From Candidatus Poribacteria bacterium (lineage in GTDB: Bacteria; Poribacteria; WGA-4E; UBA9662), in contig PAQF01000052.1 in the NCBI GenBank assembly GCA_002709695.1, positions 1 to 59,043 of the forward strand: 59,043 nucleotides of DNA, in the 5' to 3' direction. The stretch's first letter is position 1. The number at the start of each line of letters is the position of its first letter. Shown piece after piece: positions 52,681 through 59,043 of this stretch. A program made the position numbers and the translations under genes. Under the pieces are notes generated by a model. It worked only from the letters and a program-made list of their open reading frames with translations, was not told the DNA's origin and ran no database searches.

Positions 52681-52836
52681 ATGCTACCAAGTAAGCAGAC
52701 CACCGACAGCTTTTACGTTGCCAAGGAAACTCACGGGAACAACAAAGTGTGGGTGGTCAGACAAAACGGAAAGTTTGTTACCGCATTTAGAAAAAGAAAT
52801 GAAGCAAACTTATGGATTTACCACAGAGAGAAATAA
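52681..52836 (+). CDS. Small 51-residue protein (DUF2188-like pattern)
   Basis: Hand-translated. ATG at 52681, TAA at 52834-52836. AAAGGAGGTG sits eight to nine bases upstream, the best ribosome site in this region, and a near-consensus promoter lies further up. The sequence has a strand-turn-strand-helix look: FYVAKETHGNNKVWVVRQNG, KFVTAFRKRNEANLWIYHRE. The VWVVRQNGK..RKRNEA order is like short DUF2188-type proteins, which is a tentative match. Function unknown. A perfect hairpin follows 30 bases after the stop. It overlaps a longer frame (52607-52855) that lacks any ribosome site. Confidence 0.7.
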   Translation: MLPSKQTTDSFYVAKETHGNNKVWVVRQNGKFVTAFRKRNEANLWIYHREK

Positions 52837-52865
52837 ATTCAACTTATCAAGATAGTAATGTTTTC

Positions 52866-52896
52866 AGAAGGTTTTATTAATACCCCCAAACCTTCT
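52866..52896 (+). other. Perfect hairpin after the 51-residue gene
   Basis: AGAAGGTTT pairs with AAACCTTCT (nine bases, 13-base loop). No U-tract follows, so it may be a mRNA 3' structure and not an intrinsic terminator. Confidence 0.6.
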
Positions 52897-53087
52897 TACA
52901 ACAAAGAATTTTAGCAATGCAGTCTCCCAGTATCTTACATCAAGCCACATTATTTTCAACCCTGGATGAAATCAAAGATTAATAAACGTATTGTCCTTTA
53001 CAAAATAATTCGCAAAATTTATTAGGAGAAAAGAAATGTTAAAAATCAAGTCAGGCTCGTATTGTATTAGATTAAAGAGAATTCAAC

Positions 53088-53234
53088 ATGAAATGGATAG
53101 TAAAGTATCTCACCAAGAATGGTGATGTGACCACAATAACAGTTTCGGCTTCCTGTCACAGTGAAGCAATTATTCAGATAATAGTAACAACCCCTCAATG
53201 GTGCAAACTGATAAACTGCAAAATTGTGGGATAA
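53088..53234 (+). CDS. Small 48-residue protein
   Basis: Hand-translated. ATG at 53088, TAA at 53232-53234. The peptide (start MKWIVKYLTKNGDVTTITVSA, end WCKLINCKIVG; shown in part) has two strands, a helix (SEAIIQIIV) and a last strand, like a tiny beta-beta-alpha-beta domain with a SEA-type eAi helix. A purine stretch (AAAGAGA) precedes the start. A competing 29-codon frame starts at 53036 after AGGAGA and overlaps it, so a leader peptide with coupling is possible. Function unknown. A perfect 11-base hairpin follows. Confidence 0.5.
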   Translation: MKWIVKYLTKNGDVTTITVSASCHSEAIIQIIVTTPQWCKLINCKIVG

Positions 53235-53245
53235 GAAGAGTTCAC

Positions 53246-53277
53246 AATTTTGTTCGAAAGATTTTCCGAACAAAATT
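53246..53277 (+). other. Perfect 11-base hairpin after the 48-residue gene
   Basis: AATTTTGTTCG pairs with CGAACAAAATT around a 10-base loop, 12 bases after the stop. No U-tract on either side. It is one of a series of hairpins that follow each small gene here. Confidence 0.7.
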
Positions 53278-53432
53278 AACATTGATATGTCTAAAAAGGA
53301 ATGGAATCCAAATTTTGCCTAGATCTATTGTTTACAAACAAATAATCTTTTAGTTTGGATTGACCAGTTTTTTAAAGAGCAGCATTAGCATATTGCCAAT
53401 TTTATAAAAAAACAGAAGAAAGTCGAATTGAA

Positions 53433-53711
53433 ATGTTAACGCGTACAACAACCTCTCAGAACTTTAATGTTGACCAAAGAATTAATTCTTGGATGGTTGT
53501 GCAACAAAAAGATAAGAAAGATTCAGGTGTTTTAGATTGCAATCAGGGTCTAGCTTTAGGTAACTTCATTTGCAAAATCTACAAAACACTAGGACAGGAT
53601 TTCATTATCAAAAAATATTTGGAACAGTGTACCCTCTATAAAAATAAACCAAACATCTTGATAGGAATGCGAGAATCGATATTACAATACCTGGAAACAC
53701 AAAAAAATTAG
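53433..53711 (+). CDS. Hypothetical 92-residue protein
   Basis: 92 residues, no signal peptide or membrane segment. Mostly helical after residue 35 (CNQGLALGNFICKIYKTLGQDFIIKKYLEQC). Ribosome site weak. No family recognised. Coding is favoured by its length, its order in the small-gene cluster, and two terminators placed right behind it. Confidence 0.6.
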   Translation: MLTRTTTSQNFNVDQRINSWMVVQQKDKKDSGVLDCNQGLALGNFICKIYKTLGQDFIIKKYLEQCTLYKNKPNILIGMRESILQYLETQKN

Positions 53712-53734
53712 GAGAAACATCAATTACTGCTAGT

Positions 53735-53786
53735 AAAACGCTATAAACACTGCTACGATAACATCGCTTATCTCAGCGTTTTTTAG
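53735..53786 (+). terminator. Terminator 1 after the 92-residue gene
   Basis: AAAACGCT (53735-53742) pairs with AGCGTTTT (53775-53782), followed by TT. The loop can fold further (GATAA with TTATC). 24 bases after the stop codon. Confidence 0.6.
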
Positions 53787-53790
53787 TACC

Positions 53791-53827
53791 AGCCCTTAAC
53801 TTCTTTTTGGTTAAGGGCTTCTTATTT
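53791..53827 (+). terminator. Terminator 2 after the 92-residue gene
   Basis: AGCCCTTAAC (53791-53800) pairs perfectly with GTTAAGGGCT (53810-53819); nine-base loop, then TCTTATTT. A good intrinsic terminator on the plus strand. Confidence 0.85.
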
Positions 53828-54543
53828 CTAACACCTTCTATCCCACTCATTTAACTAAGATATGAATATAATATATGCCACTAGCTGAAAACATGTATCA
53901 AATCTTAGCGTCACAAAGGTTCATTCGCAATTCACTTTCAATCACCCTTACATTGTCAAAAAAGCTAAACCAAAAAGCCCAACGATAGGCATATCAAGAA
54001 ATGATTCACCACAAACTGTAACCAATGTACAATGATTACCTTCGTTAGGGTTCCAACACAGTTTCACATACTCGGCAGGATAGTTCAGCGAGATACCCAT
54101 TGCCAGCCATCACTTGTTCTAGATGCCGCATCCTTATCTGGCCTAGCCATTTCCATGATGACCTGAATGTAAGCACAATTAACCCAGAATCTGGCCACAC
54201 TATTCAGATGATCTCGAAGTTTTTAGGCACGAACCTCAGTTTAACACTGAACGAAAATTCATGGGGAACATGCGCTGCCACCCTCCACTTTATATTGTCA
54301 AATAAACGAAGTCATCTGACCACATTGCCAAAACAACAGCCAGTACCTATCGTTCCACTAATACCCCATAGTCTTGCTCTTACCAGTCTTTTGGGAAAAC
54401 GTAGGAGGGGAATCAGCATAGCTATCATCAGAAAGATCAATACAAGAGAATACACATTCCAAACTGCAAAAATCAACAAGAAAATTTATCCCGATTTTTT
54501 ATGTCAGTGCTATAATCAAGTTAAAAATTAACGGAATACAAAT
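53828..54543. other. Gap of about 700 bases, probably decayed sequence
   Basis: Both strands carry many stops. A plus frame of 143 codons (54100-54531) exists but has low-complexity, Cys/His/Pro-rich composition unlike its neighbours, and no ribosome site. The minus strand has short protein-like pieces (see 53948-54100). It may be an old gene relic. Confidence 0.35.
53948..54100 (-). CDS. Possible 50-residue protein or remnant
   Basis: Hand-found minus frame from ATG at 54100 to TAA at 53948-53950: begins GISLNYPAEYVKLCWN, ends with a short hydrophobic run MPIVGLFGLAFLTM. No ribosome site and an in-frame stop just upstream, so it may be the tail of a decayed gene. It is the only protein-like stretch in the 53.8-54.5 kb gap. 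Confidence 0.22.
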   Translation of the reverse strand: MGISLNYPAEYVKLCWNPNEGNHCTLVTVCGESFLDMPIVGLFGLAFLTM

Positions 54544-55410
54544 ATGGAATCTTCTACATTCAAAGTAGGTGAACTGACCGCTATCATCGGAGATAATACG
54601 GCAGCAGGCAACCATTGTGCCGGCTATAATGGAATCTGGCATCTGACACACGAATCTAGTCAACGAAACCTGTTTGTTCCCGCCTACGCTGGATGGAATT
54701 TGGAACACATCTTCGATGGTCATACTAACGGTTCACCCGAAATCTTCTACGAACCACGTCACGCACCGATGACATTTCAGCGCCTATCAGAAATTGAAGC
54801 GGAACTCTATCAACCGCCTACACCTACATTTTCCCTTGAAAGTTGGACCCGTTTCAAGTTCGTTGAGCCCCATTACATAGATATCAACTTCCGTTTTTTG
54901 GCACACCAATATGTTTTTGAAGGTAATTACATTGGACTGTTTTGGGCCAGTTATATAAATGCCCCCCTTGATAAAAGCATCTATTTTCAGGACGACAATT
55001 TAAACTGGGCACAACTCTGCACCCAACAACATAACGACGAAAGTACAGTTCGACATATTGACGATAACAGACAACTGACCTTCAGCCCCGATTATGGTGA
55101 TGCACTCTTTCGTAACTTCTCACCTATGCGCTACCAATTACCCTTTTTTTATGGTTTGTTTAATAAGCACATTTGGATTGTAATGTTCGATCGTACCGAA
55201 GGTCTTCGCATAACACATTCGCCATCTGGAGGGGGAAAAAACAGCCAACATCAAACTACTAATCCAGCATGGGATTTCCAGTTCATTATTCCCGATTATC
55301 AAGTCAACACAGAATATGGTTTTAATGCTCGGATAGTGTATCAACCAAGTTGCTCTCGCGAGATGATCCTAAATGAATATCAACGCTGGATAAATATAAG
55401 TAACCGTTAA
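54544..55410 (+). CDS. Conserved-looking hypothetical protein, beta-rich
   Basis: 288 residues, no signal peptide or membrane helix. Sequence runs ESSTFKVGELTAIIGDN, GYNGIWHLTHES, FVPAYAGWNLEHIFDG, FYEPRHAPMTFQ and later FIIPDYQVNTEYGFNARIVYQP. It looks like a beta-sandwich of the kind found beside sugar dehydrogenases in Poribacteria-like genomes; I cannot name a family. The frame continues without odd codons and the gene lies 120 bases before a Gfo/Idh/MocA gene in the same direction, so a role in the same sugar-related pathway is a fair guess. Confidence 0.8.
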   Translation: MESSTFKVGELTAIIGDNTAAGNHCAGYNGIWHLTHESSQRNLFVPAYAGWNLEHIFDGHTNGSPEIFYEPRHAPMTFQRLSEIEAELYQPPTPTFSLESWTRFKFVEPHYIDINFRFLAHQYVFEGNYIGLFWASYINAPLDKSIYFQDDNLNWAQLCTQQHNDESTVRHIDDNRQLTFSPDYGDALFRNFSPMRYQLPFFYGLFNKHIWIVMFDRTEGLRITHSPSGGGKNSQHQTTNPAWDFQFIIPDYQVNTEYGFNARIVYQPSCSREMILNEYQRWINISNR

Positions 55411-55529
55411 TCCCATCTCAACACGAGAAAGGAAACATAATCAATTCGAGACCAAAACCTCCAAAGATATCACTTCGCTTACAGAGTAAAACATAATATT
55501 TACTGAACTTTTTGGACACCTAACTTAAT

Positions 55530-56684
55530 ATGAGCACAATACAGCCTATCCGCGTCGGAATTGTGGGTCTTGGTCAACGAGGTCTTCAACACCTAAAAGC
55601 ACTCTGGACACTTCAGCAAGAAGGCATCGTCCACATCACGGCGCTAGTTGACACGTACTTAGACAACCTGACTGAAAACAAGATCAGACAACACATCGAC
55701 GGTTTTCAGCTTGGGCATATCCACACTTCAACGGATTTCTTCCAAACATTGAAGTCAATTCCCCTAGATGCTATCTATTTTGCTATACCGCCTAGTATTC
55801 ATAAAGGGGAAATTGTGTCATCAGCACAAGCGGGTATCCACATCTTTGCCGAGAAACCCATGAGCCTGTATCTAAACGAAGTAATAGAAATGGAACAGGA
55901 AATAGCATCACATGGTGTAATTGCAACTGTTGGGTTCCAACAGCGTTATGACTCACGATACGAATCAGCATTACAATTTCTCCGTGATAAAGAAATTGTA
56001 ATGATCTCAATGATCATGAACAGCACCTTAGAAGGACACTCCGTAAAACATACACACACAGAAAAGCAAGGAGGCCCAGTCAACCGAATTTGGACTTCTA
56101 ATTACCAATGGTCTGGATCAACTGTTGTTGAAGCAGGTATTCATCAGGTAGATCTGATGCGATATTGGGCAGGTGATATTGCTTGGGTGGAAGCCAACTA
56201 TGTTGAGCGGGATTCTTCTGACATTGTCGATGGCGGTGATAACCCCTATGCCTACCAAGTAACCTTCGGCTTTGCTAGTGGTGCTATTGGCAACCTAATC
56301 CTATCACGACTGCGCAAGGTGTTTTACACTGATAGTTACAATAGCATTCTATGGACACATGGACATCTAAAGTTTGAACCTGAGGGTGTTGTTGCCTACC
56401 ACTACGAAGGTCCGTACCCACCGGCTCAACCCCCCAGTCAAGAAGAAACCCGGCACCTATTACCGCTTGCGGATCAACGAAATGCCACGGAAGAAATTAG
56501 CCGTGCTTTTGTTCAGGCTATTACCACAGGAAATGCTAAGGTACTGAAAAGTACGTTCAGCAGCGGAATGAACAGTCTCGTTGCTGTACTAGGTGCAAAC
56601 CTATCGCATCAGCTTAAGGGACGACGGATTTACCTTGAAGAATTACTAACAGACTCCGAATTTGAGTGGTTTCGAAAAAAATAA
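55530..56684 (+). CDS. Gfo/Idh/MocA family oxidoreductase
   Basis: NAD(P)-dependent oxidoreductase of 384 residues for sugars or inositols. N-terminal Rossmann fold: VGIVGLGQRGLQHLKAL, ALVDTYLDN, DAIYFAIPPSIHKGEIV and the catalytic-site IFAEKPMSL with Glu-Lys-Pro. The C-terminal part carries GFQQRYD, STVVEAGIHQVDLMRYWAGD (Asp/His region) and GAIGNLILSR. Substrate unknown. No export signal. It follows the hypothetical beta-rich protein. Confidence 0.95.
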   Translation: MSTIQPIRVGIVGLGQRGLQHLKALWTLQQEGIVHITALVDTYLDNLTENKIRQHIDGFQLGHIHTSTDFFQTLKSIPLDAIYFAIPPSIHKGEIVSSAQAGIHIFAEKPMSLYLNEVIEMEQEIASHGVIATVGFQQRYDSRYESALQFLRDKEIVMISMIMNSTLEGHSVKHTHTEKQGGPVNRIWTSNYQWSGSTVVEAGIHQVDLMRYWAGDIAWVEANYVERDSSDIVDGGDNPYAYQVTFGFASGAIGNLILSRLRKVFYTDSYNSILWTHGHLKFEPEGVVAYHYEGPYPPAQPPSQEETRHLLPLADQRNATEEISRAFVQAITTGNAKVLKSTFSSGMNSLVAVLGANLSHQLKGRRIYLEELLTDSEFEWFRKK

Positions 56685-56713
56685 AAACAACACATAAAAT
56701 CACTTGACTTTGA

Positions 56714-57130
56714 TTATGGTGTTGGAACCTGATTCTGCTTCCATTCCTTGTACCTCTGGAAATCAGCGTTGATCATACTTAAGCAAACCCCCATCATAGC
56801 AGCATCATCCAAAAGGCCAATGCCGGGGATCATATCTGGAATGATGTCGAATGGATTAAGAAGATATAGTAACGAAAAAATCACAGCAGCGATTGATGAC
56901 CAAGGAATTTCTTCGTAACTTCCTCTTCGATAGTCTTGTAATAAAGAGACGAGCAGTCGAATATCTCCAACCAAGTTTCGGAATGAATCACCACCAAGTT
57001 TTTGAAGAATTTCGTTAGTTTTGTCTACAATTTCCTTAATATCCTCTCGATTGACTTTTTGCGATGAGGTAATTAACCTTCTTTCTACTTCATTTTTGTC
57101 AAGTCGACTATCATTTTCATCTCTTGTCAT
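56714..57130 (-). CDS. DUF1232 (YkvA-like) membrane protein
   Basis: 138 residues. Start ATG at 57130 is fixed by AAGGAG five bases upstream; the frame also opens earlier at 57175 without support. A charged helical N-terminal part (DKNEVERRLITSSQKVNREDI) precedes the DUF1232 signature: AVIFSLLYLLNPFDIIPDMIPGIGLLDDAAMMGVC, shown here as LLYLLNPFDIIPD and IGLLDDAAM. Relatives are small membrane proteins of unknown function. Convergent with the Gfo/Idh/MocA gene. Confidence 0.9.
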   Translation of the reverse strand: MTRDENDSRLDKNEVERRLITSSQKVNREDIKEIVDKTNEILQKLGGDSFRNLVGDIRLLVSLLQDYRRGSYEEIPWSSIAAVIFSLLYLLNPFDIIPDMIPGIGLLDDAAMMGVCLSMINADFQRYKEWKQNQVPTP

Positions 57131-57486
57131 TGTAGCTCCTTCATATTTTAGACAGGATATCCCACCTTTGATCATATAGGTATTGTAATCAATTTATGGA
57201 GAAAATTAAAGATGGCTATTTGGGTAGGAAGTCCACAAATGGCAGTGGCTACCCTCAATCGGTAATCAATAAAAATTTTACATTTCATATTTCCTTTGAA
57301 TCTATATAAGTAAATGACTCCATCCAAGGAATGAACAAGATTACTGCCAATAGCAACCAAATAACCACAGAGAAATTCCTCTTAGTTATCAGAAAAAAAT
57401 CTGCTGAATATTGAACTTGAAGTAGCCAACATTTGTCAAAATTCAGATAACAAAAAAACAACCTATTATACCAATCATGGTCAATG
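57131..57486. other. Gene-free gap
   Basis: About 355 bases. Short minus frames here have no ribosome site and no recognisable content. Nothing else seen. Confidence 0.4.
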
Positions 57487-58527
57487 TTAAGAGAGTCTCC
57501 AATTCGAATTATCAACCGACAACACCTTATGACCTTTGTACCGGTTGTAAGTGTGGTGCATGTCCGCAACCGTGTCGAAGTAGCCTACAATGTGGACGGC
57601 ACTAAAGGATTCACCTGCCTTTACTGGTCTGCCATGGATCTCTAAGATCATAACGATGATATCCCCAGGACGCTGGCTACACCAAGCCTCATAAACGATA
57701 GATGGCTCGAGAGTCATCCCTGCTAACCAAGGGCCTGATTCACCTGTTTCCTTATCCCGCAAATGGTAGGCACGAATGAAATGCGCCGGCGTTTTATTTA
57801 AATCGCGACGATAACCAAATTTCAGATCCGGTGGGAACACAGTAAAGAACTCGCTAGACGGTATATAAATCCCTTTAGGACCTCCCAAATAACTGAGATA
57901 GATTTCACTAAATGTGTCACCTCTTTCGTGACGTATACAACCCGGAGTGTCATTACGGAGGAACATCTCCTGCGAATCGTTTACACTATCAATCCTATCC
58001 ATCAAAATGAAGAACCGCTCGCCTTTGGGAAAGACAACCAATTGTGTCCACTGCGACCCTGCTTTACGACCAAGAGCAGCATACTCATACTGGTAAGTTG
58101 TTTTGACCGAGATGAATTCTGCAGCATGGACAATATCTGGCTGCACAGGTTTCATTCGGTGGCAAAGTTGCGGTCCCTCAATAATACGCTTACGATGATT
58201 ACTCCCATGAGCCATCAGAGCATAGGATTTTCTCTCCAGTTCAACCTCGTTTTCATACCAAGTGTATCGACCCACACCATGCCCATCCGGAGCAATTACT
58301 TGGTTGTCATAATTCTCGTCACTACCAGCTTCCATAAGCCAATCGACGACCATCAAGCCATCGCCGATTTCTCGAAAGCCAGTTGTCTTATCGAGAAATG
58401 ACCCCTTCTCGATTCCAGTCATCCAATGTTTGGGAGTTCTCTTAGGAATAACAGCTTCCAATTGGTCAGTTTCAATTTTGATAATATGGTTGTCTTCGTT
58501 TAAACATCCCCACGCCTTGTCTTTCAT
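57487..58527 (-). CDS. Hypothetical beta-rich cytoplasmic protein
   Basis: 346 residues, no signal peptide. Many beta strands: HIIKIETDQLEAVIPKR, VGRYTWYENEVELERKSY, VFPKGERFFILMDRIDSV, IYLSYLGGPKGIYIP and a Pro-Trp-Leu-Ala-Gly-Met stretch (GPWLAGMTLEPSIVYEAW). The pattern suits a galactose-mutarotase-like or other carbohydrate-binding sandwich, but I do not recognise a family. It is divergent from flagellin, with 370 bases between them. Confidence 0.8.
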   Translation of the reverse strand: MKDKAWGCLNEDNHIIKIETDQLEAVIPKRTPKHWMTGIEKGSFLDKTTGFREIGDGLMVVDWLMEAGSDENYDNQVIAPDGHGVGRYTWYENEVELERKSYALMAHGSNHRKRIIEGPQLCHRMKPVQPDIVHAAEFISVKTTYQYEYAALGRKAGSQWTQLVVFPKGERFFILMDRIDSVNDSQEMFLRNDTPGCIRHERGDTFSEIYLSYLGGPKGIYIPSSEFFTVFPPDLKFGYRRDLNKTPAHFIRAYHLRDKETGESGPWLAGMTLEPSIVYEAWCSQRPGDIIVMILEIHGRPVKAGESFSAVHIVGYFDTVADMHHTYNRYKGHKVLSVDNSNWRLS

Positions 58528-58776
58528 AGATCTATCCTAGTGTCCTCTCTAAAGTTCCTTGCTAACACGCTTGCTATACTACCCTCAACCAAGATTATAA
58601 TTTTCTCATATCCCTCCTTCAACCCAAAGAAAAATTACAATACAAAACCGAAAACAAGCATTTTTTATAACAGTTTGGTAATACCAGCCGTCACGTCGAT
58701 GAGTCATGTCCCATATTCATTATGGTCTATTACCTGCACATAATACATCTTTAATGTTATTTTTTTCAAAAAAGCC

Positions 58777-58803
58777 TAATGTTTCTTCAGATTCTCCCGA
58801 TAT
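58777..58803 (+). promoter_or_regulatory. Sigma-28 (FliA)-type promoter for flagellin
   Basis: TAAT, exactly 15 bases, then CCCGATAT, against the known TAAA-N15-GCCGATAA flagellar consensus (one mismatch in the first element, two in the second). It lies about 95 bases before the flagellin ATG. Confidence 0.7.
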
Positions 58804-58897
58804 ATAAACAGTTTGATTGAGTGTAGGAACTCAAACAAGCGGAATTCAACACAACATTACACATAACAGCGGCTTTAAAAACATAGGGGAAATCAAA

Positions 58898-59043
58898 ATG
58901 AACGGCTTAAGATTGCGCAGTAACCCAACAACTGCGCTAGCTTACAAAAACCTGACCCAAACACAATTCAACCTCAATAATACTCTGCAAAGACTATCTT
59001 CTGGACTAAGAATCAACAAGGCAGCTGATGATTCTGCTGGTTC
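58898..59043 (+). CDS. fliC: Flagellin N-terminus (gene continues past window)
   Basis: First 48 codons of a flagellin, the filament subunit. GGGGAAA lies seven bases before ATG. The D0/D1 start is clear: GLRLRSNPTTALAYKNL, then TQFNLNNTLQRLSSGLRINK and AADDSAG (the LSSGLRIN..ADDAAG flagellin signature). The 5' region has a sigma-28-like promoter. The coding sequence runs off the right edge, so length and C-terminus are unknown. Archaeal or pilin alternatives do not fit this motif. Confidence 0.97.
   Translation, partial: MNGLRLRSNPTTALAYKNLTQTQFNLNNTLQRLSSGLRINKAADDSAG

Noticed and set aside
52607-52855. 82-codon plus-strand frame over the small 51-residue gene
   Set aside because: Its start lies within the promoter itself, and the overlapping frame from 52681 has the ribosome site and better protein character.
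54100-54531. 143-codon plus-strand frame
   Set aside because: No ribosome site, odd Cys/His/Pro-rich composition and no domain; the opposite strand shows other short protein-like pieces. Likely chance in decayed DNA.

Overview
The window is AT-rich bacterial chromosome from a Gram-negative, flagellated organism. Evidence for an outer membrane: two TonB-dependent receptors, a TonB protein, and a Kdo cytidylyltransferase (kdsB). Evidence for a flagellum: a flagellin start under a sigma-28-like promoter at the right edge. The mix of a DUF1549/DUF1553 cytochrome-like protein, DUF1501, a PhyH dioxygenase, LamG, Kelch and YCF48 secreted proteins, Gfo/Idh/MocA and sugar isomerases recalls Poribacteria, Latescibacterota and Planctomycetes. 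I cannot place the phylum from sequence alone. I saw no rRNA, tRNA, CRISPR array, prophage, virus-like element or insertion sequence.

Left part (1-14 kb): a right-to-left signalling group of STAS protein, TonB-dependent receptor, YfiR-like periplasmic protein, triple-receiver nucleotide cyclase and CheR-TPR methyltransferase (cut by the window edge). A PhyH-family oxygenase and endonuclease V (convergent, sharing stop-codon bases) follow. Next is a 1421-residue protein laid out like soluble adenylyl cyclase: two cyclase domains, a P-loop NTPase and TPRs. Its two cyclase domains have lost complementary catalytic residues.

Middle (14-36 kb): small-molecule metabolism genes (epimerase, hotdog thioesterase, TIM-barrel isomerase, SDR, Nudix, double metallo-beta-lactamase protein, amine-oxidase-like flavoprotein, SRPBCC-epimerase fusion), a decayed sodium:solute symporter, a TonB/TonB-receptor pair, an rpiA-barrel pair and a LamG protein with a clear terminator.

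Right part (35-59 kb): an orphan NtrC-type regulator coupled to an outer-membrane protein through a TTGA overlap, a broken TPR gene, SMP-30, a Kelch/Ig protein, the kdsB-pyrG operon, a broken secreted-protein gene, a nucleoside hydrolase, a large membrane protein, the DUF1549/1553-DUF1501 pair, a cluster of very small genes with a textbook promoter and hairpins, a Gfo/Idh/MocA gene between unknown proteins, a DUF1232 protein and flagellin. Three clear pseudogenes and several gene-free gaps suggest ongoing gene loss.
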